Source of the DNA: Methylotenera sp.
GTDB lineage: Bacteria > Pseudomonadota > Gammaproteobacteria > Burkholderiales > Methylophilaceae
Direction: 5' to 3'
NCBI RefSeq assembly: GCF_029945535.1
Contig: NZ_JAQSCU010000001.1
Location: forward strand, 1-63,080
DNA: 63,080 nt
The notes beneath the pieces are model-generated. The model did no database searches. It was not told the origin of the DNA and saw nothing but the letters and a program-made list of their open reading frames with translations. Made by a program: the position numbers and the translations under genes. Positions 63,078 to 63,080 of the stretch are shown here, piece after piece (position 1 is the stretch's first letter; each line of letters opens with the position of its first letter).

Positions 63078-63080
63078 AAA

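Overview
The window looks like a stretch of chromosome from a Gram-negative betaproteobacterium, most likely a methylotroph of the Methylophilaceae (Methylotenera or a close relative). The reasons are the AT-leaning but clearly proteobacterial coding sequence, the betaproteobacterial gene orders (lnt-glyQ-glyS-gmhB-plsC, pcnB-folK-dNK-panB-panC, recA-recX-alaS-lysC), and an orphan pqqA precursor-peptide gene for the PQQ cofactor of methanol dehydrogenases. The taxonomic call is inference from gene content. The same 50-bp sequence sits in opposite orientation at the two ends (1-50 and 63028-63077). It looks like the terminus of an insertion sequence, so the window is probably a whole contig broken at two copies of one repeat.

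Left edge (1-2.3 kb) is accessory. A helix-turn-helix protein and a nucleotidyltransferase overlap by 4 bp behind a promoter flanked by repeated operators, an arrangement like a toxin-antitoxin or Abi pair. Next comes an internally deleted, frameshifted remnant of a type I restriction hsdR gene, then dodecin and the 23-residue pqqA. From 2.4 to 12.3 kb is mixed housekeeping: an Fe-S (6-4)-type photolyase with a DUF2256 partner, a YwqK-type MORN-like protein, EF-hand proteins, an SDR, a GNAT-like protein, an OmpR/EnvZ-type two-component system, siroheme synthase and a LURP-one protein.

From 12.5 to 48 kb the sequence is dense core genome: miaB-phoH-psiE-ybeY-corC, mscL, lnt-glyQS-gmhB-plsC-ygjP, SCO, ilvE, murI, a cobalamin adenosyltransferase, pcnB-folK-dNK-panBC, panD-rsfS-rlmH-phr, the sugar-phosphate genes fba-tpiA-fbp, mlaA, pmbA/yjgA, nhaD, mog, an SPFH protein, and thiL-pgpA-pncC.

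From 48.3 to 54.3 kb lies the most interesting functional block, a minus-strand cluster with the order and fusion architectures of the uncharacterised E. coli ynbABCD genes. It encodes a CDP-alcohol phosphatidyltransferase with a variant active-site motif, a CdsA-like cytidylyltransferase, an alpha/beta-hydrolase fused to a SAM methyltransferase, and a PAP2 domain fused to a dual-specificity phosphatase. Two extra envelope proteins accompany them. Together they look like a dedicated route for making and tailoring an unidentified phospholipid.

From 54.5 to 60.4 kb come recA, recX (with no conventional start codon), alaS, lysC, tRNA-Ser(GCU) and tRNA-Arg(ACG). Beyond tRNA-Arg the sequence becomes accessory again. 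It holds an array of about 15-bp palindromes at roughly 18-bp spacing, an unrecognised zinc-ribbon-like protein, an unrecognised membrane protein, a small coiled-coil protein, a G-rich repeat region and the second insertion-sequence end.
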